A stretch of DNA of 64,000 bases from Heligmosomoides polygyrus polygyrus (Eukaryota; Nematoda; Chromadorea; Rhabditida; Heligmosomidae). Of the stretch, positions 41,345-51,700 are shown piece by piece (the first letter of the stretch is position 1; each line of letters starts with the position of its first letter). The notes beneath the pieces were generated by a model that made no database searches, was not told the DNA's origin, and saw only the letters and a program-made list of their open reading frames with translations. The stretch covers positions 10,974,001 through 11,038,000 of the forward strand of contig OX377202.1 of NCBI GenBank assembly GCA_947396885.1, read 5' to 3'. The position numbers and the translations under genes were made by a program.

Positions 41345-41714
41345 CTGAATGGTTTTCATAAAACGCCATCGGGTTACCTAGACCAATAGATTGCTTTCCA
41401 TCAAACGGTTGGAGAAACTGAACCACATCTACAGTGATCGGTAGGGGAAAGTATCTGAAACATGTCGAGATTACGGTCATCATTAACTTTGCAGTGTGCT
41501 ACGCACTCGACAGGGAGGCCCTTATTTAGTTATTTGCACTAAAAGTGGTAATGAAACACAATGAACACGTTGTAACTAAAATAACGAAAATATCTGCATA
41601 GAAAAAGGAAGGCACATCAAATCAACTTAGTCTTTAATGTCCTCGAAATAGTGAAGAAACGAGAATGGGTTTATCTATTGCATAGAGAGTAAAGGAAGAA
41701 TGTTCCTTTCTTAA

Positions 41715-42052
41715 GGCCCGTGCATACTTCTCGTCGCCGCGATGGAATCGCAGCGATGCGTTTCGCGGAGCGACGCGAAAGTATGTGGAGTTTCCAGTGC
41801 TCGTCGCATCGCTCATCGCTCTGCAAAGAAGCGCGACGGCGATCCGTCCAGGACCAACGCTAAACAACGCGCGCGACGCGAAAAAGTATGTCACGCCCGC
41901 GATGGGCGCGGGAAGCCATCGCGCATGCCGGGCGCTACTGCGGCAGCCACGGCGATGTTTCCTTCGATTATTCGGCCGCGCGCGGCGGAATGGTCATGAA
42001 CTGATGGTGAGCACCGCGATGATATCGCGGCGATGGAAGTATACCCCCGGCC
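41715..42052. repeat. GC-rich palindromic MITE with TAA target duplication
   Basis: Ends GGCCCGTGCATACTTCTCG and ATGGAAGTATACCCCCGGCC, flanked by TAA at 41712-41714 and 42053-42055. Interior full of CGCGATG and GCGACG words. Reading frames across it are by-products. Confidence 0.88.
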
Positions 42053-42959
42053 TAACACCTTCACGAGGGGACTGTTTCGCGCCCAATGTGACGGGTGGCT
42101 GCTTTTTTGACGCGCGCGGTTGTCCACCCACTTGTGTGGAAATTGTCCCTCGCGAGGTGCTACTATCAGTAAATACATTTTAGTCGATCTTTGAAGCGAA
42201 GATCTGTGGATTTCAAGCACTTTTTGAGCTATGACGGAGAATGGAATTCTGGACGAGGAATCTAGAGATCTCGCAGCTCCAGTTACGAAAAATATGTTTG
42301 TTTGAGCTGTTTCAACGAAATGAAGTGTTCTTGTTGAATGGTTGTTCGGTGTCGTAATCACTCAGAGCCTAGGTTGTCTCATTTAAGTATTCAATTCATG
42401 TTCCATCCGAAGTTTGTGCATTAACTCCCCTCCAGAAGTATGTGCGTTTATTGTGTTTCAGTATTGGGAACAGTCCTTGTCGTCTTGGTTACGACAAAGC
42501 CAACCTTTTCCGCCTACGCAAACGCAACATTGATTTCTTACTATAATTTGCGAATTTCAAAAGAAAATCGAACAAAAACATCAATAGATGAGATTCTTCT
42601 CAAAACTCCCCCGTCCACTCAAATGAGTGGACGTCGTCCGTCGCGCCTTCTCCGCTGTCCCCTCAAATAAGTGGACATCGTCGCGAATGTGTTAATATCG
42701 TCGGTTTCCCGGGCTTTATATTTACTGGATATTCTCCTTCTTAAGAGTGAAGCTCGAAATAGCGAAATATTTATTGACAAAGCTTCGTTTCTTAAGTCTT
42801 GTTCTGGTCTAAAATAACCGTGATACTTATACAAGCAAGAAAAGAATCGACGCATCGCAGACCTGAATTTCATAGGATTCGACAGGAAGTGTGGGGAGAA
42901 AGGAGTTGCAGTGGTGCGATTTGGCCAGGAATGAAGTGCAGGATCTATGGGCTACTTAT

Positions 42960-43780
42960 CCACCGGTCTTCCGTCTTTCAATGTCGCCATCATCCTCAGC
43001 AGTCATGCTGCGTAACCTCGGAGACTGATAACGCTCATCGAATGCTCCATTTCTCCCTTCTTGTTAATGGGTGCTTGCAAATGTTTTATTCCAGCGCTTC
43101 GTTGATCTTCCTCTCCACTGTATTCGTCATATTTTTTGTGAAGGATCGAGACTCGCAATTGTGGCTGCGGATCAATCGTTTTGCTTCTCCTCTGATTATG
43201 CCTTTCATTACGGATTTCTTCGCTTTGGACATCAGCAGTGTGGTGAGACGACCGGAACTTCCTACAAGCCTCGTATTTCGACCTCCATCTTTGCAGCTTC
43301 TCCTAATAACGGGACGTCTCTAAAAGAAGCAGTGTGGAAGGTCAGGTTGTTTAGTTTGTGAAGAGGACAATCAGATTTGCCATATGAGGTTTGTGGCGTA
43401 CAAAGTGGTCTGTATGACAAGTGGAGAATTCTACATAGGAGAAGCAGCAAGATCACTCGGTAAGATAATGGACGGGCATTTGAGAGCACTGCGTAGCCCT
43501 CAAAGCTATGTATTCAGATAATCCATTCTCAAGGCACCGCACCCTCAAACACACACGAGATCCGCTGCCGCAACTGCGAGTCCAGGTCCTTCACATAAAT
43601 CTGACAATATAAAATGTAGGAGATCAATGGAGCGCTGGAGATAAAACATTCGGAACCACCCATTAACAAGAAAGAAGAAATGAAGTATACAGGGAGCCTT
43701 TTCGGTCTCTGAGGTTACGCGGCGTGACTGATAAGGATGTTGGCGATATTGAGAGACGATAGGCCGGTCACTGCTCGTGG
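42960..43780. repeat. Foldback repeat enclosing a Penelope-type fragment
   Basis: GCGTAACCTCGGAGACTGATAA and TTAATGGGTG on the left (43010-43075) return inverted at 43670-43745. The inner CTCGCAATTGTGGC stretch near 43152 mirrors GCCGCAACTGCGAG near 43566. Confidence 0.7.
43383..43560 (+). pseudogene. GIY-YIG endonuclease fragment, Penelope-like retroelement
   Basis: One frame reads AYKVVCMTSGEFYIGEAARS, then LGKIMDGHLRALRSP and RTLKHTRDPLPQL. This matches the GIY-YIG module at the C-terminus of Penelope-like elements (here VV...FYIGE with a downstream Arg/His helix). No reverse transcriptase is seen upstream, so it is a fragment. Confidence 0.55.
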
Positions 43781-43934
43781 ATCTATGTAAGTAGCCTGAA
43801 GACCCTGCAGTTCATTTCTGGCCAACTCGCACCACTATAACTCCAAGCCCCCCCCCCCCCTTCCTGTCGATGAAACCAAGGTCGACGACCGGTTGTGGTT
43901 CTTGTTTGTAAAACATCATAGTTATTGTAGACAG

Positions 43935-44535
43935 AAAAAAAGCCTTAAGGCCCGAAACACTGCCAACATACAGGGTGTCTCAAAAAATGTAAACACTGTT
44001 TTATAGGTGATAACTCTGTTCGTAGTAAAGGTACTGAAAAAGGTAAGGGCTCATATGAAAGCTTAAGAAAATAGAAATTTGTAGACATATGGGAGGCATA
44101 GGATACGCCATGCACTCGTCTGAAATTTTCCAATTTACACTCGACTGATTGTTTCGCTTGAATACATGTTATAATTTCTTCACAAAGTGGCCGTTTGATT
44201 GATTTGCGCTTATTTTAAAGTTTGAAACTTAATTACACATTATAGCTTGCAAAAAATGGAAAGTATTCTAAAAAATAAAGATACTATGTGAAGGGTTCTA
44301 ACATTAACTAGTAATGAGCATAGCTGTCTGTTCCGAGGACAAATCTCGACTGGCTTTAGTGAATTGTACCAGTAATATTCTTTTGATATAAAAAAAGCAT
44401 ATAGGAATGTATCGGAGCGTTGCAAACTAGCGGCTCGGTTTACTAACGAGATAGAGAAGTGCACAAAGGCGCGATCCTGTAGTGGGAATAAAGTACACAA
44501 TACTTATTCTCATATGTGAATATATCTGATTACGG
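43935..44535. other. No gene; possible Tc1-like terminus
   Basis: ATACAGGGTGTCTCAAAAAATG at 43968 is a Tc1/mariner-type end, but no partner or transposase was found. The rest is AT-rich without recognisable content. Confidence 0.4.
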
Positions 44536-44826
44536 GAGAAAATGATTATGAAATTTGAAACATACGAGAAGGAGAAATGTGAGGAGTAGGTGAATTACAA
44601 ATGAAATGCATTGAGCAGTTCCAACAAAACCACAGACATAATATGGAAGACGGCATGCGGTGAGGAGAGAGAGAAGAAGGACGCCCGAGCTCGCCTTTGG
44701 GAGGGGACCATCAGGGGTTTCTCTTGCGTCCAAGAGGTTTATAGCAGCCTCTTCGAGGGTGGAATAACGTCTGCTGTGAATGGTTGAAGGGCTCGGACGA
44801 TCCGGGTGACATGAAGAGGTAATTAC

Positions 44827-44890
44827 TGGGCTCCCGAAGAATTGTTTAATGTCTGGTTCCCCGACGCACATCTCCCTCCGGCGCACTCCA
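44827..44890 (-). CDS. Weak candidate exon downstream of PAS-B
   Basis: Acceptor CCAAGAGTAG, 64 nt, donor GTAATT. It starts in the phase needed by the 47563 donor and ends in phase 0 as needed by 41344, encoding GVRRREMCVGEPDIKQFF. The - strand stays open far beyond (44530-44991), so exon edges are uncertain. Confidence 0.22.
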
Positions 44891-45249
44891 CTACTCTTGG
44901 TGGAATGCTGATGTATGTATACCAATAAACTTCTTTCTATTTCATGTAATGGTTTAAGAGGGCAGTCTTTTTCCATGGTTAAAATTGTCAACGAACCTGC
45001 CGCTGCAGGTTTGTCAAAAGCAGTTCACTCCAAGAACTATAACCGAAAAAGCAACAAGGAAAGGGCTGACCACTTTGCTTTTACAAGCAACGAAAACGCC
45101 GCATTGCATTAAGTGGTCTGGTTTGCACTGCGAAAGCACAACTTTCCGTAGCACCCACTGAAGTGGGCCCAGCTAGCATATATATCAAGGGCTGATTTCA
45201 TATTGCCGCTGGGGCATCACGAACCATCACTGCTGACGTTCAACAGAAC

Positions 45250-45545
45250 AAAGGACAAAAGGACAAAGGACGGCGTTATTCAATCCCTTCTGGGATGCGC
45301 CAGCGCATTCTACTTCTACGGGATGTCGTGGAGGCGACATGAATGCGTATTTGGCCATGCAATGACTTGCGGTGGTCAGCCGATGAACAGTCAGCGCTTT
45401 ATCCTTCCCAGACAAGTCTGGTACCAATTCACCGACCCCGGAGGGATGGAAGGCTTGGTCGGCCTGGGCGGGAAATCCGAACCAGGAACCTGGTATCGGG
45501 TGCACGCGACAGTCGCGCCTCCTCCGACTGCGCTACACGCGCCCG
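45250..45545 (-). repeat. SINE-1, full length, 13 bp target-site duplication
   Basis: Flanked by CGTTCAACAGAAC (45237-45249) and CGTTCAACAGAGC (45546-45558). Head on the right: box A complement CCTCCGACTGCGCTACACGC, box B complement GAAATCCGAACC. Tail side AAAGGACAAAGGACGG. Confidence 0.92.
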
Positions 45546-46046
45546 CGTTCAACAGAGCCACACATAATTGGAGCTTCTATCCATCCTCGTAGTGGGACCC
45601 TCAGAAATTATCAACAATCGACGTCCTGGATGCTGCCCTTATTCAGAGAATATTATGTTTGCCTCGCAGAGTTGAATTGACTCGTAGGATCCCGTAGGAT
45701 CACAGGCTTTAATACTTACGCATATTACGTTTGGAACTCAAGAAGTTGGAGTACCTGACAAACGACGAGAATAGCAGGAACTAAACAACAGTGCACACTG
45801 TTGACCATCAAGAACTGATGGCTTTAAATAACTGTGCTCAACTATTACAAACATCGTAGGTTGCTTCACCTAAGAAACCGTTGCAACTCTTTCATGGAGA
45901 AAGTGGAGAAGCGGCAACGGATTACTACGTAGCAGAAAAATCTCTTCACACATTATGTTTTTTTTTGTTTAAAAAGTTCTTACTATCAGTGTTACATGCG
46001 TGAGTATATTTACTCGAGACCATTATTGATTACGGAGTAGCTCTAA

Positions 46047-47550
46047 GGGAACGTTCAGACCAGCATAGCGGCGACACACGACGCAATAATAATCTCTCAT
46101 ATCGATCAAGCGAGGTCGCGTCGCCCCGTCACGAGGTATTTATACCTATTCTGCAGCGAACACCTTATCGCACGCAATTATCAGCATCACCACGCGATGG
46201 TGATACCGCTAATCATTACTGAGCGATTTGGTCATCGCTCACAATTAGCTACTACGCTATCGTTTCGAACGCATGGTGTTTATAGCACTAAGGGGTCGTT
46301 TACGCCTATGTTACTGCGACCAGTGTAATACTGCCCCCGACGTCGCCGACAATACCCTCGCCGAAGTATAAGGCTCCGTTTATACTTCATCGCCGCGCGA
46401 CGCGATGGCCATGCAACGAGGACAAATTGATTGATCGCGTCCCCCGGCGTCGAGGCCCGCTGTCCGGAATGAATCGTGTGAACCTGTGACCAATCGCGTC
46501 GTTCAGCGTCGGATCGCGCTCGAAAATGGCGCGACGTGGTGATCGCATCGCACCGACAGTGGCCTTCGCGTCGCTACGAGAACGCTCCGAACTCCCTCCC
46601 TAGGCGCCTTTTATACTTGCGCCGCCCCGCGGCGCGGCGTGATGGTCGGCATGGCTATCGATTTTTCGCGCCGCGAGGCGGCGCCGCATCGCTTTTATAC
46701 TCCGCCGCCGCAAAACACAACACTTGACGGAATTTCGGGTTACGGTATTCGGCGAATCGCGCCTCTGAGGGGAAGGGCGCGGCGCGGGGCGATCAGCCGA
46801 GGCAGACTCGGTGTAGGGTGGGAGATTTCACCGTTTCGACCAAACTTCGCCTATTGGGAAGGAGGAGGGGGTATTTAGGGTGCTGATCACGAGTCTGACA
46901 TCGTTTTTTGAAGTTACAGACGATTAGTAGGTTTGCAGGATTAGGGAGTTTTTATGCGAAATCGGTGACCATGACCTTAGCTCGTACCTTCTGTAACCTA
47001 GGAAGAGAATGGAGATCTGTAGACATTCACGAAGCTTCGTATACCACGCCAAAGATATGCTTAGTGCACAGTGACCCCAGAATGGCCATATGAGAAACAA
47101 TTTTGAGTGATTCTCGACGATGAGTACCTTCCAGCAGTTTTACATTTGGACCCGCACATATCGCAAAATAAAGAGTGGTTTAAAGTCGTTTGCATTGCAG
47201 GGGATTCGACTCAACACCACACTCACCAGTTTCAACCGTAGGTTGAGCGAACGACTTCGACTGCAGGCTTAAGAGAGGATTCGTCGCTCCCCATAGGAAT
47301 CCCACGACAAACATTGACAATATGCATTGCGCTGATCAGCCAGACGAATCCTTTCTGTTTTGCTCCCTCAATGACTCATGGACCGTTTCCGGAGCACGGC
47401 GCAGAAGCTCGTGGCCGCGCGTCGCTGACGCTCCACTTTCTAACTGCAATCGCGCAGCGGCGCGTCAAATTCGGGGCGCGGCGCGACTGGCCGCGCCGCT
47501 CCGCAAATTGACCCGCCGCGCGGCGGCGGGAGTATAAAAGGCGCCAAAAG
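46047..47550. repeat. Cluster of nested GC-rich palindromic MITEs
   Basis: Several ends occur in a row: AAGGGAACGTTCAGACC at 46048, TAAGGGGTCGTTTACGCC near 46291, TAAGGCTCCGTTTATACTTC near 46370, and GGCGCCTTTTATACTTGCGC near 46604, whose mirror GGGAGTATAAAAGGCGCC ends near 47545. Interior words GATTGATCGCGTC and GCGCGGCG are shared with 29402-29755. A repeat D copy lies inside at 46840-47090. Confidence 0.7.
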
Positions 47551-47562
47551 CGTCGTACTTAC

Positions 47563-47891
47563 CCAACCAGGGTGCAAATGATGGAGATGGAGAATGTAGC
47601 TCCATCATTGTTGCTCGGTAGCTTGATCAGATGCAGTGCCACCGTTGCCAGTCCACCACCTTGACAGAACATGCCGACGTACTGAGTGACCGACTGACAT
47701 TCCTCAGGTCGGAGAACTGAAGCATACAAGAGCCTTTACAACAATGAACTGGGCAGTCGATCAAGTGAGGCCGTACTCACTCACTCATCATATGGGCCCT
47801 GACAAGAGACTCGCAGTCCTCCGCATCGATCAACCGATAGAGACTCTTGTCGAGTAGATCGACGGGATTGAAGCGCAGTATGTCACCGACT
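47563..47891 (-). CDS. bHLH-PAS exons: PAS-B domain
   Basis: Exon 47891-47785 (acceptor CGTTTTGCAG, donor GTGAGT) and exon 47716-47563 (acceptor ATGCTTCAG, donor GTAAGT). Two overlapping GTGAGT donors exist at 47784 and 47780; only the first keeps the frame. The protein gives a complete PAS-B core: FNPVDLLDKSLY, then CQSVTQYVGMFCQGGGLATV and a terminal beta strand. Confidence 0.82.
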
Positions 47892-48631
47892 CTGCAAAAC
47901 GGACACATAATGCAATAGCTTATTTATTTATTTATTGTACGTAGTAATTCACGCAAAAAAAACACAACGACAGAAATCAACCCAAAACACAGAGGATACG
48001 AGTAGAAAAAAAGAGGATGCAATTAGTATAACACCATAATAGACAAAACTAAACTGCTAAGGAACTTTCTGCAGATACCTGTTAATAAGGATTTTGCATT
48101 GCCCTATAGAATTTGGTAATCCATTTTTCTTGGAGAATTTCAGAAACTCATTGCCAGCTCGATTTGTGAAAAAAGAAGATCTTATGTTGCTACTAGCCCT
48201 AGAAACTAGGATCTTCCACTGAGCGCCTCTTGTGTTAGAATGAGACATTGAATAGAATTCGTTAAGGGGAAAACCCACCATGCTTTTTATCATCTTATAA
48301 AACGTTACCAAGTCGAACTTTCTTCGGTGACAAGCAAGAGTGCGTAAATTGAAGAATTTGTTCCTTCCAGACGCCGGAGGAGTGCTGTTATAGTCACACC
48401 CATGTACTCTGATCCAGAGCTTTCTTGTAAAACTGTTTTGCACAGCTTCCAATCTGGCGACATCTCTCTTAGTAGTAGGACTATTCTTAGGTAGTGAGAG
48501 ATTATAGCCGCTGTGTTCAAGTTGAAGGTTGTTTAATAATCAAACTTAAGCCTAAAGGCCTCCACGTGCTTTGCGGCAAAGCGGCGGGCGGGGCGGCGGC
48601 CAACTCGTGATGGGTGTCACTCACACACACA

Positions 48632-48724
<93 letters not shown>

Positions 48725-51700
48725 TCTTGGCGGCATCGAGCGGCAAAGGTACTGTACTCTTTCTCGTCGAGTCCTACTGCTGCTATTCGCTTCCCTTCCT
48801 CCTGTCTGCGCTCTATAGACATGGGTCCGAATCATGCATTTTCGGATATCCGGTCGGATTTATCCGGTTTCGGATTATCGGAAATCCGGCTCGGCAGAAA
48901 ATGGCGATATCTGAACCATCGGAAGATCCGAGGTTTGGGAAACACAATGATTCGGATAAAATCGGATAAAAATCGATAATAGGAGGTTAGCGCGCCTTGC
49001 TGATGAACTCTCTCACAAGGGAAGGGTCTGAAGCCTATGTCTTAACGGGGAGAGCGAGTCAAATTACAGTGGAATCCGCGCATCACGAGTTCTTAGGGGT
49101 CTTGCACGTCCGTGATGCCTCTGAGAGCAAGCATCTCGGAGCGTAGTGTGTAGTGACGTTGCTTCACGAGAGGGAGGTTGGGTATTCGATCCTCATGCGC
49201 TGCTGCATTCCTGCTTTTCAACTGATTGGTAGAGATTTGGGGGATTCTGACGTTATACCATTTTCAGGTGTTTTCTGTGCATTTTCCAGCTGCAAGCTGT
49301 GGTACTCAACATGATGATGTATAAATACTCATACCCGAATACTCCGAATTTCATATGGGAGAAGAATACATGACAAAGATCTTAATTCCAAGGCTCCTGG
49401 CTTGATTATTATATGCTGCCTCTCGTTCCATCACTTCACAAACAACAAGAATCGTAACTCGCAACAGAAGATCTCGTTTCTCTCTTCTATGTTCCCTTTT
49501 TTGAGCTAATAATAATAATACGTTTTTTTCAGATATGGTGTCGGCACTGAAGCATTAACACATCACAACTTCATCATCCTTATCTCAATATCCTTATCAT
49601 AATCTCTCCTCCAAAATCTCTTCACTCCGTTTTTTCTTGCAATTGAGAACTTGTTTTGCTGCGACGCTACGATTCATTGAATTTTTCACCAGAGACAAAC
49701 GTAGAATCGAGAAACACTCGAGTCCGTTAAATGTTTGCTTTTTTCGATTATGTTCCTTTCTTGTATAGCGCACAAACATGTGCAATAAATCAATAAATCA
49801 ATAAATACTCAACACAGGATACACAGTATACTTCGGACCGAATCGAATAATTTCGAATGAATATTCGAATTAATTGGAATATTCAAATATTCATTATTCG
49901 AATATTCGGTGAGGTCCAAAATTCGAATATATTCATTATTCGAATATTCGCTGAGACCCAAAATTTGAATATATTCGTTATTCGAATATTCGACAAGGTC
50001 CAAAATTCGAATATATTCGTTATTCGACTATTCGACGTGCCCCAAAATTCGAATATATTCGAATATATTCGACGCTACTGAGATAGACTACAGGGAGTCA
50101 GTTTTTGCGCATTCTGGATATAACTCGCCTAAAGTTAAGTATATGAAAAACCAAGGATATATTTGAGCTCAGCAGCTCGAGCTCTATTGTTTGGTATATA
50201 TATTTCATATGGAGCCATGAAATTATTCGAAATGGGAAACATGTTTAATTACCCAAGCGAAGGCCGACCAATGGACTTGAGAAACATGAACATTGCGGCC
50301 AAGGTCGATCTCTGTCGAAAGTACTTCATCGTCGGTTTGTTTGGTCTACCGTTGGTGTGACTTAGGAACACATTCTGGTTCTTTGGTTGAGGCTTTCTTC
50401 GACCGCAATCGCCGGCCACCAATACCATTCGGAAGTATGTCACGCTGAGTGCCAAGGAGCGATCTTCTGGTTAATAGTAATATGTGTCTGGGAGACCATC
50501 TTCCAGTCGTACCGTTCGAAAAGTGTCGCATGGGCGGACTACTTGACATTCATCTTCTCAGTCGGAAGGGTATAGACTGGCTGCGATCTCGCCCCAAATT
50601 GCCACAGCATCATTCATCCTTCTCAAAGTCCTTTTCTGTGATTCACTTGTAGGAGACCTTATTTCTCAGCTTAACGGCGAGATGTTTCCTCACTCAATTG
50701 TTGTTTTTTCTTGTCCGAGTTTGTAACATAAAACATCATATACATATTAACATAATGCCTTTAAATAACATGTCGTGTTTGAGATTACATTTATTTCTGT
50801 ATTTGCTTTACGAGGGTTATTAGAAGCCGTAGAATATCTACAATTTCAACCAAAGTATTCTTTATTGATAAACTTTGTGGCTAGAAGCCGCAGAATGTTT
50901 ACAATTTCAACCAAAGCATTCGGTATTGATAAATTTTATGGCACTATGTCAATTGTGCGTTACGGTCGGAATTCATTAAGATTAGAAGAGTTTGGATTCG
51001 AAAATTGAAGACACGATCTTACAGAAGAAGTTAGAAAAGACATTTAGCCTAGGGCTCAATTTGACTTTCATTTCAATTACATCTGTCGTATACTTCGGGC
51101 CGAATCGAATAATTTCGAACGAATATTCGAATAAATTCGAATATTCGAATATTCATTATTCGAATATTCGGTGAGGCTCAAAATTCGAAAATATTCATTA
51201 TTCGAATATTCGATGAGGCCCAAAATTCGAAAATATTCATTATTCGAATATTCGACGAGGCCCAAAATTCGAATATATTCATTATTCGAATATTCGACAA
51301 GGTCCAAAATTCGAATATATTCATTATTCGAATATTCGGTTTTTCGTGAAACCGAATATATTCGATCATTCGTTTATTCGAAAAAATTTTGGAAGGACAC
51401 AAGTATAATACACAGTGATACACAGGTACAACTTGCCTGAGGCAGCACTGGGCACAACGATCTCGGGTAAAACCATCCTGCTCGGATTTTCAAAGGAGAC
51501 CAGGATGAGACGTCACATGTGGTTAAAATGAGGAAGTCCGTGGATCCTTAACCTGTGGTGGGGTTCAGCTCGCTGGGATTGGTTATCACCCTGGTGATGT
51601 ACTCCACTTCCTTTCAATATTTATTGAGGCGGGAGACATTAAACATACACCTGAGTCGAAGCTTTGACTCTGCTCACTGCCATTCGTCACCGGAAAAACT

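Noticed and set aside
41085..41483. 132-codon - strand frame with GLGNPMAFYENHSVD
   Set aside because: The overlapping frame used for the candidate last exon has better codon choice; the longer frame has a weaker splice context.
42799..43323. 174-codon + strand frame with hydrophobic segments
   Set aside because: Coincides with the inverted left arm of the Penelope-type foldback; no homologous protein features.
48517..48979. Histidine/threonine and valine/cysteine open frames
   Set aside because: Product of the CA microsatellite.
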